From NCBI RefSeq assembly GCF_019192965.1, contig NZ_JAHTKU010000027.1, positions 20,488 to 84,487 on the forward strand: a stretch of 64,000 nt of DNA, given 5' to 3'. This DNA is from Nocardioides daeguensis (GTDB taxonomy: Bacteria > Actinomycetota > Actinomycetes > Propionibacteriales > Nocardioidaceae). The notes beneath the pieces were generated by a model that saw nothing but the letters and a program-made list of their open reading frames with translations, was not told where the DNA came from and did no database searches. This document shows, piece after piece, positions 7,915-15,913 of the stretch (position 1 is its first letter; each line of letters opens with the position of its first letter). The position numbers and the translations under genes were made by a program.

Positions 7915-8388
7915 TCACGCGCCGTCGTACGCCGACTGCAGCTGCGCCACGTCGATCTTGCCCATCGTCAGCATCGCCCGGCACACCCGCTGGTTCGCCT
8001 CGCTCGTGTAGTCGCCGCTGAGCTCCTCGAGCTCGACGGGGACGACCTGCCACGAGACGCCGAACTTGTCCCGGCACCAGCCGCAGGGCCCTGCCTCGCC
8101 GCCGTCGGCGGTGAGGAGGTCCCAGTAGTGGTCGACCTCGGCCTGGCCCTGGACGCGGAGGTAGAACGAGAAGGCCTCGTTGAGGTGGAACTCCGGGCCG
8201 GCGTTGAGTCCGATCACGTCGTGGCCGGCGACGGTGAACTCGACGACCTCGGCGACGGAGGTGCCGGGCTCGGTCCAGGCGGTGACGACGCGGCCGACGG
8301 AGGAGTCGGGGATGTGCTCGGCGTAGAACTTCGCGGCGTCGACGGCCTTGTTGTTGCCGAACCACAGGTGGGTGCGTACCGAGACCAT
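7915..8388 (-). CDS. VOC family protein (PhnB-like)
   Basis: A 157-residue PhnB/3-demethylubiquinone methyltransferase-like member of the vicinal oxygen chelate fold. HLWFGNNKAVDAAKFYAEHI starts the first beta-alpha unit, and DHYWDLLTADGGEAGPCGW and DKFGVSWQVVP form the second. Despite the database name, no methyltransferase site is present, and the substrate is unknown. The ATG at 8388 is preceded by AAGGAG (complement of 8395-8400) at ideal spacing; the open frame upstream is not needed. It is convergent with arr and separated from it by only nine bases. Confidence 0.85.
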   Translation of the reverse strand: MVSVRTHLWFGNNKAVDAAKFYAEHIPDSSVGRVVTAWTEPGTSVAEVVEFTVAGHDVIGLNAGPEFHLNEAFSFYLRVQGQAEVDHYWDLLTADGGEAGPCGWCRDKFGVSWQVVPVELEELSGDYTSEANQRVCRAMLTMGKIDVAQLQSAYDGA

Positions 8389-8473
8389 TGCTCTCTCCTT
8401 GTCCGAGGACCCTCCGGTCGAGGGTCGTTGCCAAGGACGACCACGCGCGGAGAGTGGACTCATCGCGGGAGCC

Positions 8474-8866
8474 TCAGTCCAGGCAGAACTCGTTGCCCTC
8501 GACGTCGAACATGTTCTGGCAGGACTCGTTCTCGCCGTCCGCGAGGAGCAGTGTCCCGCGGCGCGCCCCGAGGGCCGCGAGGCGCGACGCCGAGGCCTCG
8601 GGCGCGGCGAGGCGCTCGGGGCCGGGCACGCCGGTCGCGACGCGGACGTCGAGGTGGACCCGGTTCTTCGCGGCCTTGGCCTCGGGGACCCGCTGGAAGT
8701 ACAGCCGCGGGCCGACTCCCTCGGGGTCCTGGCAGGCGGCCCAGGTGTCCTCGGGATCGGGCGGGTGGGGCGGGTCGACGTAGCCGAGAGCTGCCTTCCA
8801 GAAGTCGGCGACGGCCCGGGGGCTCGCGCAGTCGAAGGTCACCTGTACCTGCCGCACCGAGGTCAT
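8474..8866 (-). CDS. VOC family protein (glyoxalase-like)
   Basis: A 130-residue glyoxalase-like domain protein. The first half has QVTFDCASPRAVADFWKAALGY, and the second RVHLDVRVA with the ending MFDVEGNEFCLD, matching the actinobacterial Glyoxalase-like family. The reaction is unknown. It lies in the same direction as the preceding VOC gene and could be read from the same message. It starts 44 bases before the LexA box of dnaE2 on the opposite strand, so the LexA site lies between divergent genes and might also influence this one. Confidence 0.83.
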   Translation of the reverse strand: MTSVRQVQVTFDCASPRAVADFWKAALGYVDPPHPPDPEDTWAACQDPEGVGPRLYFQRVPEAKAAKNRVHLDVRVATGVPGPERLAAPEASASRLAALGARRGTLLLADGENESCQNMFDVEGNEFCLD

Positions 8867-8908
8867 GCGGGCAGCCTAGGCAACACCGGCGCCCCGCCAC
8901 GCCTTGAG

Positions 8909-8926
8909 GTCGAACACGTGTTCGAC
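8909..8926. promoter_or_regulatory. LexA (SOS) operator upstream of dnaE2
   Basis: GTCGAACACGTGTTCGAC is a perfect 18-bp palindrome containing the LexA core TCGAAC-N4-GTTCGA. It ends 12 bases before the dnaE2 ATG. CTATCG directly after it could serve as the -10 element of a near-leaderless promoter. Confidence 0.9.
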
Positions 8927-8938
8927 TATCGTCGAGCC

Positions 8939-11900
8939 ATGGGCTGGAACAACCCGCCGGTCCCGTGGCGCGAGCTCGAGCGGCGGCTGTCCGGGCGGGC
9001 GCCCGCGCTCGAGGCGCCGGTGTCGCGCCGCAAGCAGCCGCGGGCCGAGCCCGACCGGATCAGCCGGCCGGACGGGGCGACGCCGTACGCCGAGCTCCAC
9101 TGCCACAGCCACTTCAGCTTCCTCGACGGCGCCAGCTCGCCGGGCGACCTGGTCAAGGAGGCGGTCCGGCTGGGGTTGGACGCCCTCGCGCTCACCGACC
9201 ACGACGGGTTCGCGGGGGCGCCGCTGTTCGCCGAGGCCGGCACCGACTACGCGATGCCCACGGTGTACGGCGCCGAGCTGACCCTCGACGTGCAGCGCTC
9301 GCAGAACGGCATCCCGGACCCGGAGGGCAGCCACCTGCTGGTGCTCGCGCGCGGAGTGGAGGGCTACCACCGGCTGTCGGGGGCGATCACCGAGGCCGGG
9401 CTGAGGGCGCCGGAGAAGGGCAGTCCCGCCCACGACCTCGACGAGCTCGCCGAGCGCGGGCGCGGGCACTGGGTGGTGCTGACCGGGTGCCGGAAGGGTG
9501 CGGTCCGTCAGGCGCTGGCGGCCGGGGGACCTGCGGCAGCGCTCGCGCAGCTCGACGACCTGGTCGGCCGGTTCGGCCGCGAGCACGTCGTGGTGGAGCT
9601 GACCGTCAGCGACCATCCGGGCGGGGAGGAGGCCAACGACCTGCTGGCCCGGATCGCCGACGACCGGGGGCTGCCGGTGCTGGCGACGGGCAACGTCCAC
9701 TTCGCGACGCCGGAGAGGCGGCGGCTGGCGGCGGCGATGGCCGCGGTCCGGGCGCGGCGCAGCATCGCCGAGCTCGACGGCTGGCTCGACCTGTCCGGTG
9801 GCGCGCACCTGCGCAGCGGGGAGGAGATGCTGCGGCGGTTCGCGCACCGCCCCGACGCGGTGCGCCGCTCCGTCGTCCTGGCGCAGGAGCTGGCCTTCGA
9901 CCTGCGCAAGGCCTCGCCCCGGCTGCCGAAGCAGGGCATCCCGGAGGGGCGGACGCCGGGCGAGCACCTGCGCGACCTGCTGGAGAGGGGCTTCGCGCAG
10001 CGGTACGCGCACGAGCCGCACGCGGAGAAGGCCAGGCAGCGGGTCGAGGCGGAGATGCAGGTGATCCTCGCGAAGGACTTCGCCGGCTACTTCATCATCG
10101 TCCACGACATCGTCGCCTTCGCGCGCGAGCAGGGAATCCTGTGCCAGGGCAGGGGATCGGCCGCGAGCAGTGCGGTCTGCTACGCGCTCGGGATCACCGC
10201 CATCGACTCGGTCTTCTACAACCTGCCGTTCGAGCGGTTCATCTCCCAGCACCGTGAGGAGGAGCCCGACATCGACGTCGACTTCGACTCCGACCGGCGC
10301 GAGGAGGTGATCCAGTGGGTCTACGACACCTACGGGCGGCGCAACGCCGCGCAGGTCTGCAACGTGATCAGCTATCGCCCGCGGATGGCGGTGCGGGACG
10401 CGGCCAAGGCGCTGGGGTACTCACCCGGCCAGCAGGACGCCTGGTCCAAGCAGGTCGACAGCTGGGGGAGCGACGTCGAGAAGGACCTCGGCATCCCCGA
10501 CCCGGTCGTCTCCCTCGCCGAGGAGCTGATCGGCGCGCCCCGCCACCTCGGCATCCACTCCGGCGGCATGGTCCTCACCGAGCGCCCGATCGGCGAGGTC
10601 TGCCCCATCGAGAAGGCGCGGATGGACAGGCGGACCGTGCTGCAGTGGGACAAGGACGGCTGCGAGTCGATGGGGCTGGTGAAGTTCGACCTGCTCGGCC
10701 TCGGCATGCTCGGCGCCCTCGACCACATGATCCGCCTCGTCGCCGAGCACCTCGGCCAGGAGTGGACGCTGGCGACCCTGCCCAAGGAGGAGCCGGAGGT
10801 CTACGAGATGCTCGGGCGCGCCGACTCGATCGGCGTCTTCCAGGTCGAGTCCCGCGCCCAGATCGGCACCCTGCCCCGCCTCAAGCCCGACTCCTTCTAC
10901 CAGCTCGCCATCGAGATCGCGCTGATCCGGCCCGGCCCGATCCAGGGCGGCGCGGTCCATCCCTACATCCGCCGCAAGACCGGGCGGGAGGAGGTGACCT
11001 ATCCGCACCCGCTGCTCGAGCCGATCCTGGGCCGCACGCTCGGCGTACCCCTCTTCCAGGAGCAGCTCATGCAGATGGCGGTCGCGCTGGGCGACTGCAC
11101 CCCCGACGACGCCGACCTGCTGCGCCGGGCGATGGGCTCCAAGCGCGGCATCGAACGGATCGAGAAGGTCAAGGACAAGCTGTACGCCGGCATGGCGCGC
11201 AAGGGGATCACGGGCGACGCCGCCGACGCGATCTACGTCCAGGTGCTGTCCTTCGCGGGCTTCGGGTTCGCCGAGTCCCATGCCCTCAGCTTCGCGCTGC
11301 TCGTCTACGCCTCGTCCTGGTTCAAGCTCCACTACCCGGCGGCCTTCCTGGCCGGGCTGCTGCGCAACCAGCCGATGGGCTTCTACTCCCCGCAGTCCCT
11401 GGTCGCCGACGCCCGCCGCCACGGCGTCCTCGTGCTGCCACCCGACCTCGTGCACTCCGGCGTCCAGGCCGGGCTGGAGGCGTGCTCGTCGGGCGAGGTC
11501 GCGGACCCGCTGCGGTACGACGCCTCGCTCGCCGTACGCCTGGGGCTCGACGCGGTGAAGGGGATCGGCAGCGAGGTCGCGACCCGGATCGTGTCGGCCC
11601 GCGCCGAGGCGCCGTACGCCGACATCCGCGACCTCTCGCGCCGCGCCGCCCTGACCCAGGCCCAGCTCGAGGCGCTCGCCACCGCGGGGGCCCTCGACGG
11701 GTTCGGCCTCGACCGCCGGCAGGCGCTGTGGATGGCCGGGTACGCCGAGAACGACGGCCAGCTGCCCGGCAGCACGCCCGCCCCCGCGCCGCCCACGCTC
11801 CCCGCGATGACACCGCTGGAGGTGACCCTCGCCGACCTGTGGGCGACCCGGATCTCGGCCGACGTCCACCCGATCCAGCACTTCCGGGAGACGCTGACCG

Positions 11901-12247
11901 CCGCCGGGATCAAGCCGGTCGGCGACCTGCCGACGACGGAGGCCGGCCGGCGGGTGCACGTCGCCGGGCTGGTCACCCACCGTCAGCGCCCGGGCACCGC
12001 CGGCGGGATCACCTTCCTCAACCTCGAGGACGAGACCGGAATGCTCAACGTGGTCTGCTCCCAGGGCGTGATGCGCGCCCACCGACAGGCCGCCCGCAAC
12101 CGGGTCGCCGTCGTCATCCGCGGCCTGGTCGAGCGCCAGGACGGCGTCACCAACCTGGTCGCCGACCGGGTCGAGCCGCTCGACGCCGTCCTGCCCGGAG
12201 CCGGCGACGCGCTGCAGGCGCGGCAGTCCTCCCGGGACTTCCGGTGA
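8939..12247 (+). CDS. dnaE2: Error-prone DNA polymerase DnaE2
   Basis: A 1102-residue C-family polymerase acting in SOS-induced lesion bypass and mutagenesis together with ImuA' and ImuB. Domains in order: PHP (HCHSHFSF at 54-61), palm with the catalytic aspartates PDIDVDF (D444, D446) and VKFDLLG (D584), fingers, HhH, and a C-terminal OB fold ending near residue 1085. It is shorter than replicative DnaE1 (about 1180 residues) and starts with the DnaE2-typical GWNNPPVPWRELERRL. The ATG at 8939 follows the LexA box by 12 bases and has no Shine-Dalgarno sequence. The frame is open upstream to 8348 but that part crosses the operator and two VOC genes and is not coding. Confidence 0.96.
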   Translation: MGWNNPPVPWRELERRLSGRAPALEAPVSRRKQPRAEPDRISRPDGATPYAELHCHSHFSFLDGASSPGDLVKEAVRLGLDALALTDHDGFAGAPLFAEAGTDYAMPTVYGAELTLDVQRSQNGIPDPEGSHLLVLARGVEGYHRLSGAITEAGLRAPEKGSPAHDLDELAERGRGHWVVLTGCRKGAVRQALAAGGPAAALAQLDDLVGRFGREHVVVELTVSDHPGGEEANDLLARIADDRGLPVLATGNVHFATPERRRLAAAMAAVRARRSIAELDGWLDLSGGAHLRSGEEMLRRFAHRPDAVRRSVVLAQELAFDLRKASPRLPKQGIPEGRTPGEHLRDLLERGFAQRYAHEPHAEKARQRVEAEMQVILAKDFAGYFIIVHDIVAFAREQGILCQGRGSAASSAVCYALGITAIDSVFYNLPFERFISQHREEEPDIDVDFDSDRREEVIQWVYDTYGRRNAAQVCNVISYRPRMAVRDAAKALGYSPGQQDAWSKQVDSWGSDVEKDLGIPDPVVSLAEELIGAPRHLGIHSGGMVLTERPIGEVCPIEKARMDRRTVLQWDKDGCESMGLVKFDLLGLGMLGALDHMIRLVAEHLGQEWTLATLPKEEPEVYEMLGRADSIGVFQVESRAQIGTLPRLKPDSFYQLAIEIALIRPGPIQGGAVHPYIRRKTGREEVTYPHPLLEPILGRTLGVPLFQEQLMQMAVALGDCTPDDADLLRRAMGSKRGIERIEKVKDKLYAGMARKGITGDAADAIYVQVLSFAGFGFAESHALSFALLVYASSWFKLHYPAAFLAGLLRNQPMGFYSPQSLVADARRHGVLVLPPDLVHSGVQAGLEACSSGEVADPLRYDASLAVRLGLDAVKGIGSEVATRIVSARAEAPYADIRDLSRRAALTQAQLEALATAGALDGFGLDRRQALWMAGYAENDGQLPGSTPAPAPPTLPAMTPLEVTLADLWATRISADVHPIQHFRETLTAAGIKPVGDLPTTEAGRRVHVAGLVTHRQRPGTAGGITFLNLEDETGMLNVVCSQGVMRAHRQAARNRVAVVIRGLVERQDGVTNLVADRVEPLDAVLPGAGDALQARQSSRDFR

Positions 12248-12265
12248 GGCTGGTGGCTGAGGTGC

Positions 12266-12763
12266 TCAGAGCCCGTCGGTGTTGAACTCGTCGCCGCTGA
12301 CCAGCCAGGTGCCGTCGGTCAGGGTGAGCTGGTAGAGCGTCGTGATGTTGGCGAGGTCCGAGCCGACCTCGACCGTCGCCACCCCGTCGCTGCCCTCGAG
12401 CTCGGTCAGCCGGACGTCGTCCTTGCCGAAGAGCGGCTCGCTGAACAGGTCCTCCCAGCTGGCGCACGCCTCCTCGCGGGAGGTCGACTCGTCGGCGAAC
12501 AGGGCGATCGAGCGCAGGTAGTCGTCGGTCGCGAGGTCGCAGTCGCCGGTGACCAGGAACTCGGTGAGCGTCGCCGAGATCGCCGCCTCGTCGCCGTCCG
12601 TGATCGGGCCGCTGCCCGAACCTGCCTCCGGCGCGGCCGAGGGCGCCTGTGTCGTCCCGGACGGCTTCGGGTCCGGCTTCGAGCTGTCCTCGCTGCCCCC
12701 GTCGTCGCCGCAGGCGGTGAGGGCGAGGGGGAGCACGAGTGCCACGAGAAGTCGTCGGTCCAT
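12266..12763 (-). CDS. Putative lipoprotein of unknown function
   Basis: A 165-residue exported protein. MDRRLLVALVLPLALTAC gives a lipoprotein signal peptide with lipobox LTAC, followed by a Ser/Pro/Gly-rich linker to about residue 50. The globular part DEAAISATLTEFLVTGDCDLATDDYLRSI and ITTLYQLTLTDGTWLVSGDEF resembles small SnoaL/DUF4878-type lipoproteins, but I cannot assign a role. I chose the ATG at 12763 because it gives a proper signal peptide; the longer frame would place charged residues ahead of it. It is convergent with dnaE2, 18 bases apart. Confidence 0.75.
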   Translation of the reverse strand: MDRRLLVALVLPLALTACGDDGGSEDSSKPDPKPSGTTQAPSAAPEAGSGSGPITDGDEAAISATLTEFLVTGDCDLATDDYLRSIALFADESTSREEACASWEDLFSEPLFGKDDVRLTELEGSDGVATVEVGSDLANITTLYQLTLTDGTWLVSGDEFNTDGL

Positions 12764-12870
12764 GGGGTCAGTTCCTACCGTACGGCGCACCGAGGCGAGG
12801 CCGATTCGGAGAGCCTGCGGGGCTGCGGTAGTGTTCCGTTCGCCTCGCACGGTGATCCCGAACGGGGCTT

Positions 12871-12944
12871 CGGGCTGTAGCGCAGCTTGGTAGCGCACCT
12901 GACTGGGGGTCAGGGGGTCGCAGGTTCAAATCCTGTCAGCCCGA
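12871..12944 (+). tRNA. tRNA-Pro (GGG)
   Basis: A cloverleaf can be drawn by hand. The acceptor CGGGCTG (12871-12877) pairs with CAGCCCG (12937-12943), with discriminator A. The D arm is GCGC-AGCTTGGTA-GCGC. The anticodon stem CCTGA/TCAGG has loop CTGGGGG, giving anticodon GGG. The T arm CAGG-TTCAAAT-CCTG carries the invariant TTC. The 3' CCA is not encoded in full. It is followed by a U-rich terminator. Confidence 0.93.
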
Positions 12945-12954
12945 CCGAACGAGA

Positions 12955-12997
12955 ACCGCCTCTGACCTGGACGACTGGGACAGGGGCGGTTTGCATT
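12955..12997 (+). terminator. Rho-independent terminator after tRNA-Pro
   Basis: ACCGCCTCTG (12955-12964) pairs with CAGGGGCGGT (12981-12990) in a 10-bp stem with one G-U pair, followed by TTTGCATTT. This is the only clear stem plus T-rich tail in the window. It ends the tRNA transcript ten bases after the mature end. Confidence 0.8.
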
Positions 12998-13238
12998 TCG
13001 CGGTCGTGTCTCTCCGGGGTCCTTCTGCGCGGTGGAGTCCAGCGGAGTGGGTGCTCCGCTTGCTGCCAAGCAGCAGGATCAGGCGCCGCGCCTACGCGGT
13101 CGGCATCCTTCCCGATCGGGCCGGGATCATCCGGCTCGTCGACACCGACCAGCCCGGGGATCAACCTCGTACGCCACCTCAGCAGAGGTGGCCCTCCGCG
13201 GAGGCGGGGGCGGTTCAGCGCGTGCGACGATCTCGGGT
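12998..13238. other. Non-coding stretch between the tRNA terminator and a membrane protein gene
   Basis: About 240 bases. The open frames crossing it have no recognisable protein features and no convincing start. I see no tRNA, repeat or attachment-site duplicate here. The 3' end of the tRNA gene is not repeated downstream, so there is no sign of an integrated element. Confidence 0.5.
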
Positions 13239-13676
13239 ATGGATTCGGGTTGGTTGCGCTGGTCGGCCTGTCTTGTCGTGGTCCAGGTGATGGTCGCAGC
13301 CGGCGCCGTACTGGTGGGACTTTGGCTGCTTGTCTCCGCGGTCCTCGACCCACTTTCGTGGCAGGAGATCGGGACAAGTGCTGCCATCGTCTTGAGTTGT
13401 CTCTTCTTCATGGCCGGCTGCGGCGTGGGATGGCTGTGCTGGCTGACCGGGTCAGGCAGGCGCCTGGCTCGCGCGGGTAGCCCGAGCAGGCTGCAGGTCG
13501 CCGCGAGTGTCACATTGGCCGGTTCGGTGACGTTCGGAGTCATGGTCTTCAGCGTCCGCGACTTCGTGACGCCGCCGGCGCTGATGGCGCTCGGTGCGCC
13601 GTCACTGGTCCTTGTCGTTGTCTCGTCAGGCCTGATCCGAGCATCGCGAGTGGGTCCACCTCCCCGGATCTCCTAG
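13239..13676 (+). CDS. Small integral membrane protein, unknown function
   Basis: A 145-residue hydrophobic protein with about four predicted membrane spans: CLVVVQVMVAAGAVLVGLWL near the N-terminus, GTSAAIVLSCLFFMAGCGVG, VTLAGSVTFGVMVFSV and ALGAPSLVLVVVSSGLI. I used the ATG at 13239 (MDSGWLRW) because the upstream part of the frame is proline- and arginine-rich and not protein-like. No family is recognised. Coding bias is weaker than in the neighbours. A bidirectional hairpin separates it from the convergent lysR gene. Confidence 0.6.
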   Translation: MDSGWLRWSACLVVVQVMVAAGAVLVGLWLLVSAVLDPLSWQEIGTSAAIVLSCLFFMAGCGVGWLCWLTGSGRRLARAGSPSRLQVAASVTLAGSVTFGVMVFSVRDFVTPPALMALGAPSLVLVVVSSGLIRASRVGPPPRIS

Positions 13677-13714
13677 TCCTGCGAGTGCCGAGGCCGATTC
13701 CGTAGGCGTGGTGG

Positions 13715-13742
13715 CCCCGGCCGGTCATCTCGACCGGCGGGG
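13715..13742. terminator. Bidirectional hairpin between convergent genes
   Basis: GCCGGTC/GACCGGC with outer CCCC/GGGG arms (one bulged G) and a short loop, lying between the stops at 13676 (plus) and 13793 (minus). It can serve transcripts from both sides. No U-tract. Confidence 0.5.
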
Positions 13743-13792
13743 TCTCGTGCCTCAGGTCGTCGCTCGAACCCCGCGACTCCCGAGGACTCTCG

Positions 13793-14728
13793 TCAGCGCT
13801 CCGCCAGGGCCGGCCGCCGCTCATCGAGCCGCGACCGCACCAGCGCGGCCTGCGCCTGCAGGGCGCCGAGGAGCACCTTCATCGCCGGGGTGACGCGTGC
13901 GCTGCGGGCGCGCTGGATGGTCAGGGTGACGGTGGGGTGCTCGCCGGCCAGGGGTACGGCGCGGATCAGGCCGCTGGTCTCGAGCGGGTCGCCGACCACG
14001 CTGTAGTCGGTGAGAACGGTGACGCCGACGCGCTGGGCGACCATCATCTTGCCCAGCTCGGCGCCGTCGCTGTCGTGCCCGTGCTCGGGCGGGGCGCCGT
14101 CGAAGAGCCGTTCGACGTAGCGGTGCATGAGGTAGCCGGTGTGCATCCGGACGAACGGTTCGGGGCGCAGGTCGTCGAGCGTCACCTCGCTGCGTTCGGC
14201 CAGCGGATGCGAGGCGGGCACGACGGCGACCGGCCGGCCGACGACGAGCGGGATGGACTCCAGTTGGGGCGCGGTGTCGTGGTCGGAGAACTGGTTGACG
14301 AGGCCGACGTCGATGAGCCCCTCGACCAGCCGGGTCCGGATCTGCTCCACCTGGAGCTGGTGCACCTCGGTCGTGACCCGCAGCTCGCCGCGGCCCAGTC
14401 GTCGGGTCGCGGGGACCAGCAGCGTGGACGTGCCTGCGCTGACGGTCCCGACGCGCACGCGGGGGAGGGCGAGGTGCTGTCCCACCGCGCGGCGCAGTCT
14501 CTCGGCCGACTCCAGCGTGTTGGTCAGGTGCCCCAGGAGCGCCTGGCCCTCCGCGCTCAGCCGGGCTCCGGAGCGGTGCCGCTCCAGCAGCCGCACCCCG
14601 AGCTCACGCTCCAGGCGGTTGATCGCCTCGCTCATCGTGGCCTGCGAGACATGGAGCTGCTCGCTGGCCCTGCGCACGGAGCCGTAGCGGGTCACGGCCG
14701 CGACGTACTCCAGGTGCTCGATCCGCAT
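13793..14728 (-). CDS. LysR family transcriptional regulator
   Basis: A 311-residue LysR-type regulator. The N-terminal winged helix-turn-helix covers residues 1-60 (MRIEHLEYVAAVTRYGSVRRASEQLHVSQ and SEAINRLERELGVRLLERHRSG). A substrate-binding-like co-inducer domain with VRVGTVSAGTSTLLVPA and PVAVVPASHPLAER covers about 90-300. The start at 14728 has AAGGGGAG upstream on the minus strand. It is divergent from a MetNIQ-type importer and flavin monooxygenases, so it probably controls that sulfur-scavenging unit in the manner of CysB/Cbl. A 23-bp dyad in the shared intergenic region is the likely binding site. The inducer is unknown. Confidence 0.9.
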   Translation of the reverse strand: MRIEHLEYVAAVTRYGSVRRASEQLHVSQATMSEAINRLERELGVRLLERHRSGARLSAEGQALLGHLTNTLESAERLRRAVGQHLALPRVRVGTVSAGTSTLLVPATRRLGRGELRVTTEVHQLQVEQIRTRLVEGLIDVGLVNQFSDHDTAPQLESIPLVVGRPVAVVPASHPLAERSEVTLDDLRPEPFVRMHTGYLMHRYVERLFDGAPPEHGHDSDGAELGKMMVAQRVGVTVLTDYSVVGDPLETSGLIRAVPLAGEHPTVTLTIQRARSARVTPAMKVLLGALQAQAALVRSRLDERRPALAER

Positions 14729-14801
14729 CTCTCCCCTTCGTCGGTGCCTGTCCACGTCCCGAGCACGTGCGGCCGTGGTGATCGGGGTTCCGAGGCACCC
14801 G

Positions 14802-14824
14802 ATCAAGAATCGGCCATTCCTGAT
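14802..14824. promoter_or_regulatory. Dyad in the lysR-metN intergenic region
   Basis: ATCAAGAAT (14802-14810) and ATTCCTGAT (14816-14824) are inverted copies (8 of 9 positions) around CGGCC. A second, partly overlapping palindrome CCGAT-CAAGA-ATCGG lies at its left end. The area is followed by an unusually AT-rich stretch to about 14855 that probably holds the metN promoter. This is the expected place and shape for a LysR-type binding site. Confidence 0.55.
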
Positions 14825-14911
14825 TAAGTCGACCAAGATTATTGTATTAAACCTGAACGGCGCCGCACCGTCCGGGGTGTGGCGCGTGCTGTCGTGTTGA
14901 GGAGTCGTGCG

Positions 14912-15913
14912 TTGATCGAGATCGAGGGCCTGACCAAGCGCTTCGGTGACCACACTGTTCTTGATGACGTCTCGCTCACCGTCGCCCCGGGGGAGATCCT
15001 CGCGGTGGTCGGGCCGAGCGGGGCCGGCAAGAGCACCCTCTCGCGGTGCGTCAGCGCGCTCGAGCAGCCCACGCGCGGCCAGGTGCGCGTCGACGGGCAG
15101 GACTTCAGCCGGCTCGACGGCGCCGCCCTGCGGTCGGCGCGTCGCCGCGTGGGCGTCATCTTCCAGTCCGCCCCGCTGCTGCGCCGGCGTACGGCGGCTC
15201 AGAACGTCGCCCTGCCGTTGGAGTACCTCCACGCCACCCCGGAGTCCGCCCGCGAACGGGTCAGCACCCTGCTGGAGCGCGTCGGGCTGGCCGAGCGGGC
15301 CGACTACCTGCCCGCCCAGCTCTCGGGCGGTCAGCAGCAGCGCGTGGGCATCGCGCGCGCCCTCGCCCTCGCGCCGAGCAACCTGCTGGCCGACGAGGCC
15401 ACCTCCGGGCTGGACCCGGCGACCACGACCTCGATCCTCCACCTGCTCGACGAGCTACGGACCGAGATGGGACTCTCGATCATCCTGATCACCCACGAGA
15501 TGGACGTCGTGCGTGAGATCGCCGACTCGGTGGCGCGGCTCGACGCCGGACGCATCGCCGAGTACGGCTCGGTCAGCGACCTCCTGCTCGACCCGACCTC
15601 GTCGCTGGGCCACCAGCTCCTGCCGGACCGGCCCGCGGTGCCCGCGACGACGGCGGGCGAGACCTGGCAGGTGTCCTACGCCTCCCGCGAGGTCGCCGGC
15701 GACTGGCTCACCGCGATCACCTCGGCACCGGGCGCCGCGGGCACCCGGATCGAGGTGCTCAGCGCCTCCATCGAGGCCATCCGCGGGGTGGCCGTCGGCC
15801 GTGCGGTGCTCGCCTTCGAGGGAGCCGCACCCCGGGGCCTCGCCGAGCACCTGCGCGAGCGCGGGCTGCACGCCCGCCCGGTCGCGGCGACCGTCGAGAA
15901 GGATGCCGCCTGA
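14912..15913 (+). CDS. metN: ABC importer ATP-binding protein, MetN family
   Basis: A 333-residue cytosolic ATPase of a methionine/organosulfur-type importer. Walker A is GPSGAGKST at 34-42, followed by the Q-loop FQSAPLLRRR, signature LSGGQQQRVGIARAL, Walker B NLLADEAT and H-loop ITHEMD. A C-terminal domain of about 90 residues occupies the NIL-domain position, which in MetN senses methionine. I propose the TTG at 14912 (MIEIEGLTKRF), seven bases after GAGGAG at 14899-14904. The GTG at 14879 lacks such a site and would add 11 atypical residues. The stop overlaps metI (TGATG). Cargo may be methionine or another sulfur compound, given the desulfurising enzymes downstream. Confidence 0.88.
   Translation: MIEIEGLTKRFGDHTVLDDVSLTVAPGEILAVVGPSGAGKSTLSRCVSALEQPTRGQVRVDGQDFSRLDGAALRSARRRVGVIFQSAPLLRRRTAAQNVALPLEYLHATPESARERVSTLLERVGLAERADYLPAQLSGGQQQRVGIARALALAPSNLLADEATSGLDPATTTSILHLLDELRTEMGLSIILITHEMDVVREIADSVARLDAGRIAEYGSVSDLLLDPTSSLGHQLLPDRPAVPATTAGETWQVSYASREVAGDWLTAITSAPGAAGTRIEVLSASIEAIRGVAVGRAVLAFEGAAPRGLAEHLRERGLHARPVAATVEKDAA

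Noticed and set aside
8348..8938. N-terminal extension of dnaE2 by almost 200 codons
   Set aside because: It crosses the LexA operator and two minus-strand VOC genes. Homology to DnaE2 begins at the ATG at 8939.
12871..12944. tRNA-Pro as an integration site with an island beside it
   Set aside because: No integrase gene and no second copy of the tRNA 3' end were seen within the next several kb.
12887..13480. Open frame running through tRNA-Pro and its terminator
   Set aside because: It overlaps a well-formed tRNA and terminator, and its translation has no protein features.
14879..14911. GTG start 11 codons upstream for the MetN protein
   Set aside because: It has no ribosome binding site, while TTG 14912 lies seven bases after GAGGAG and gives the normal MIEIEGLTKRF start.
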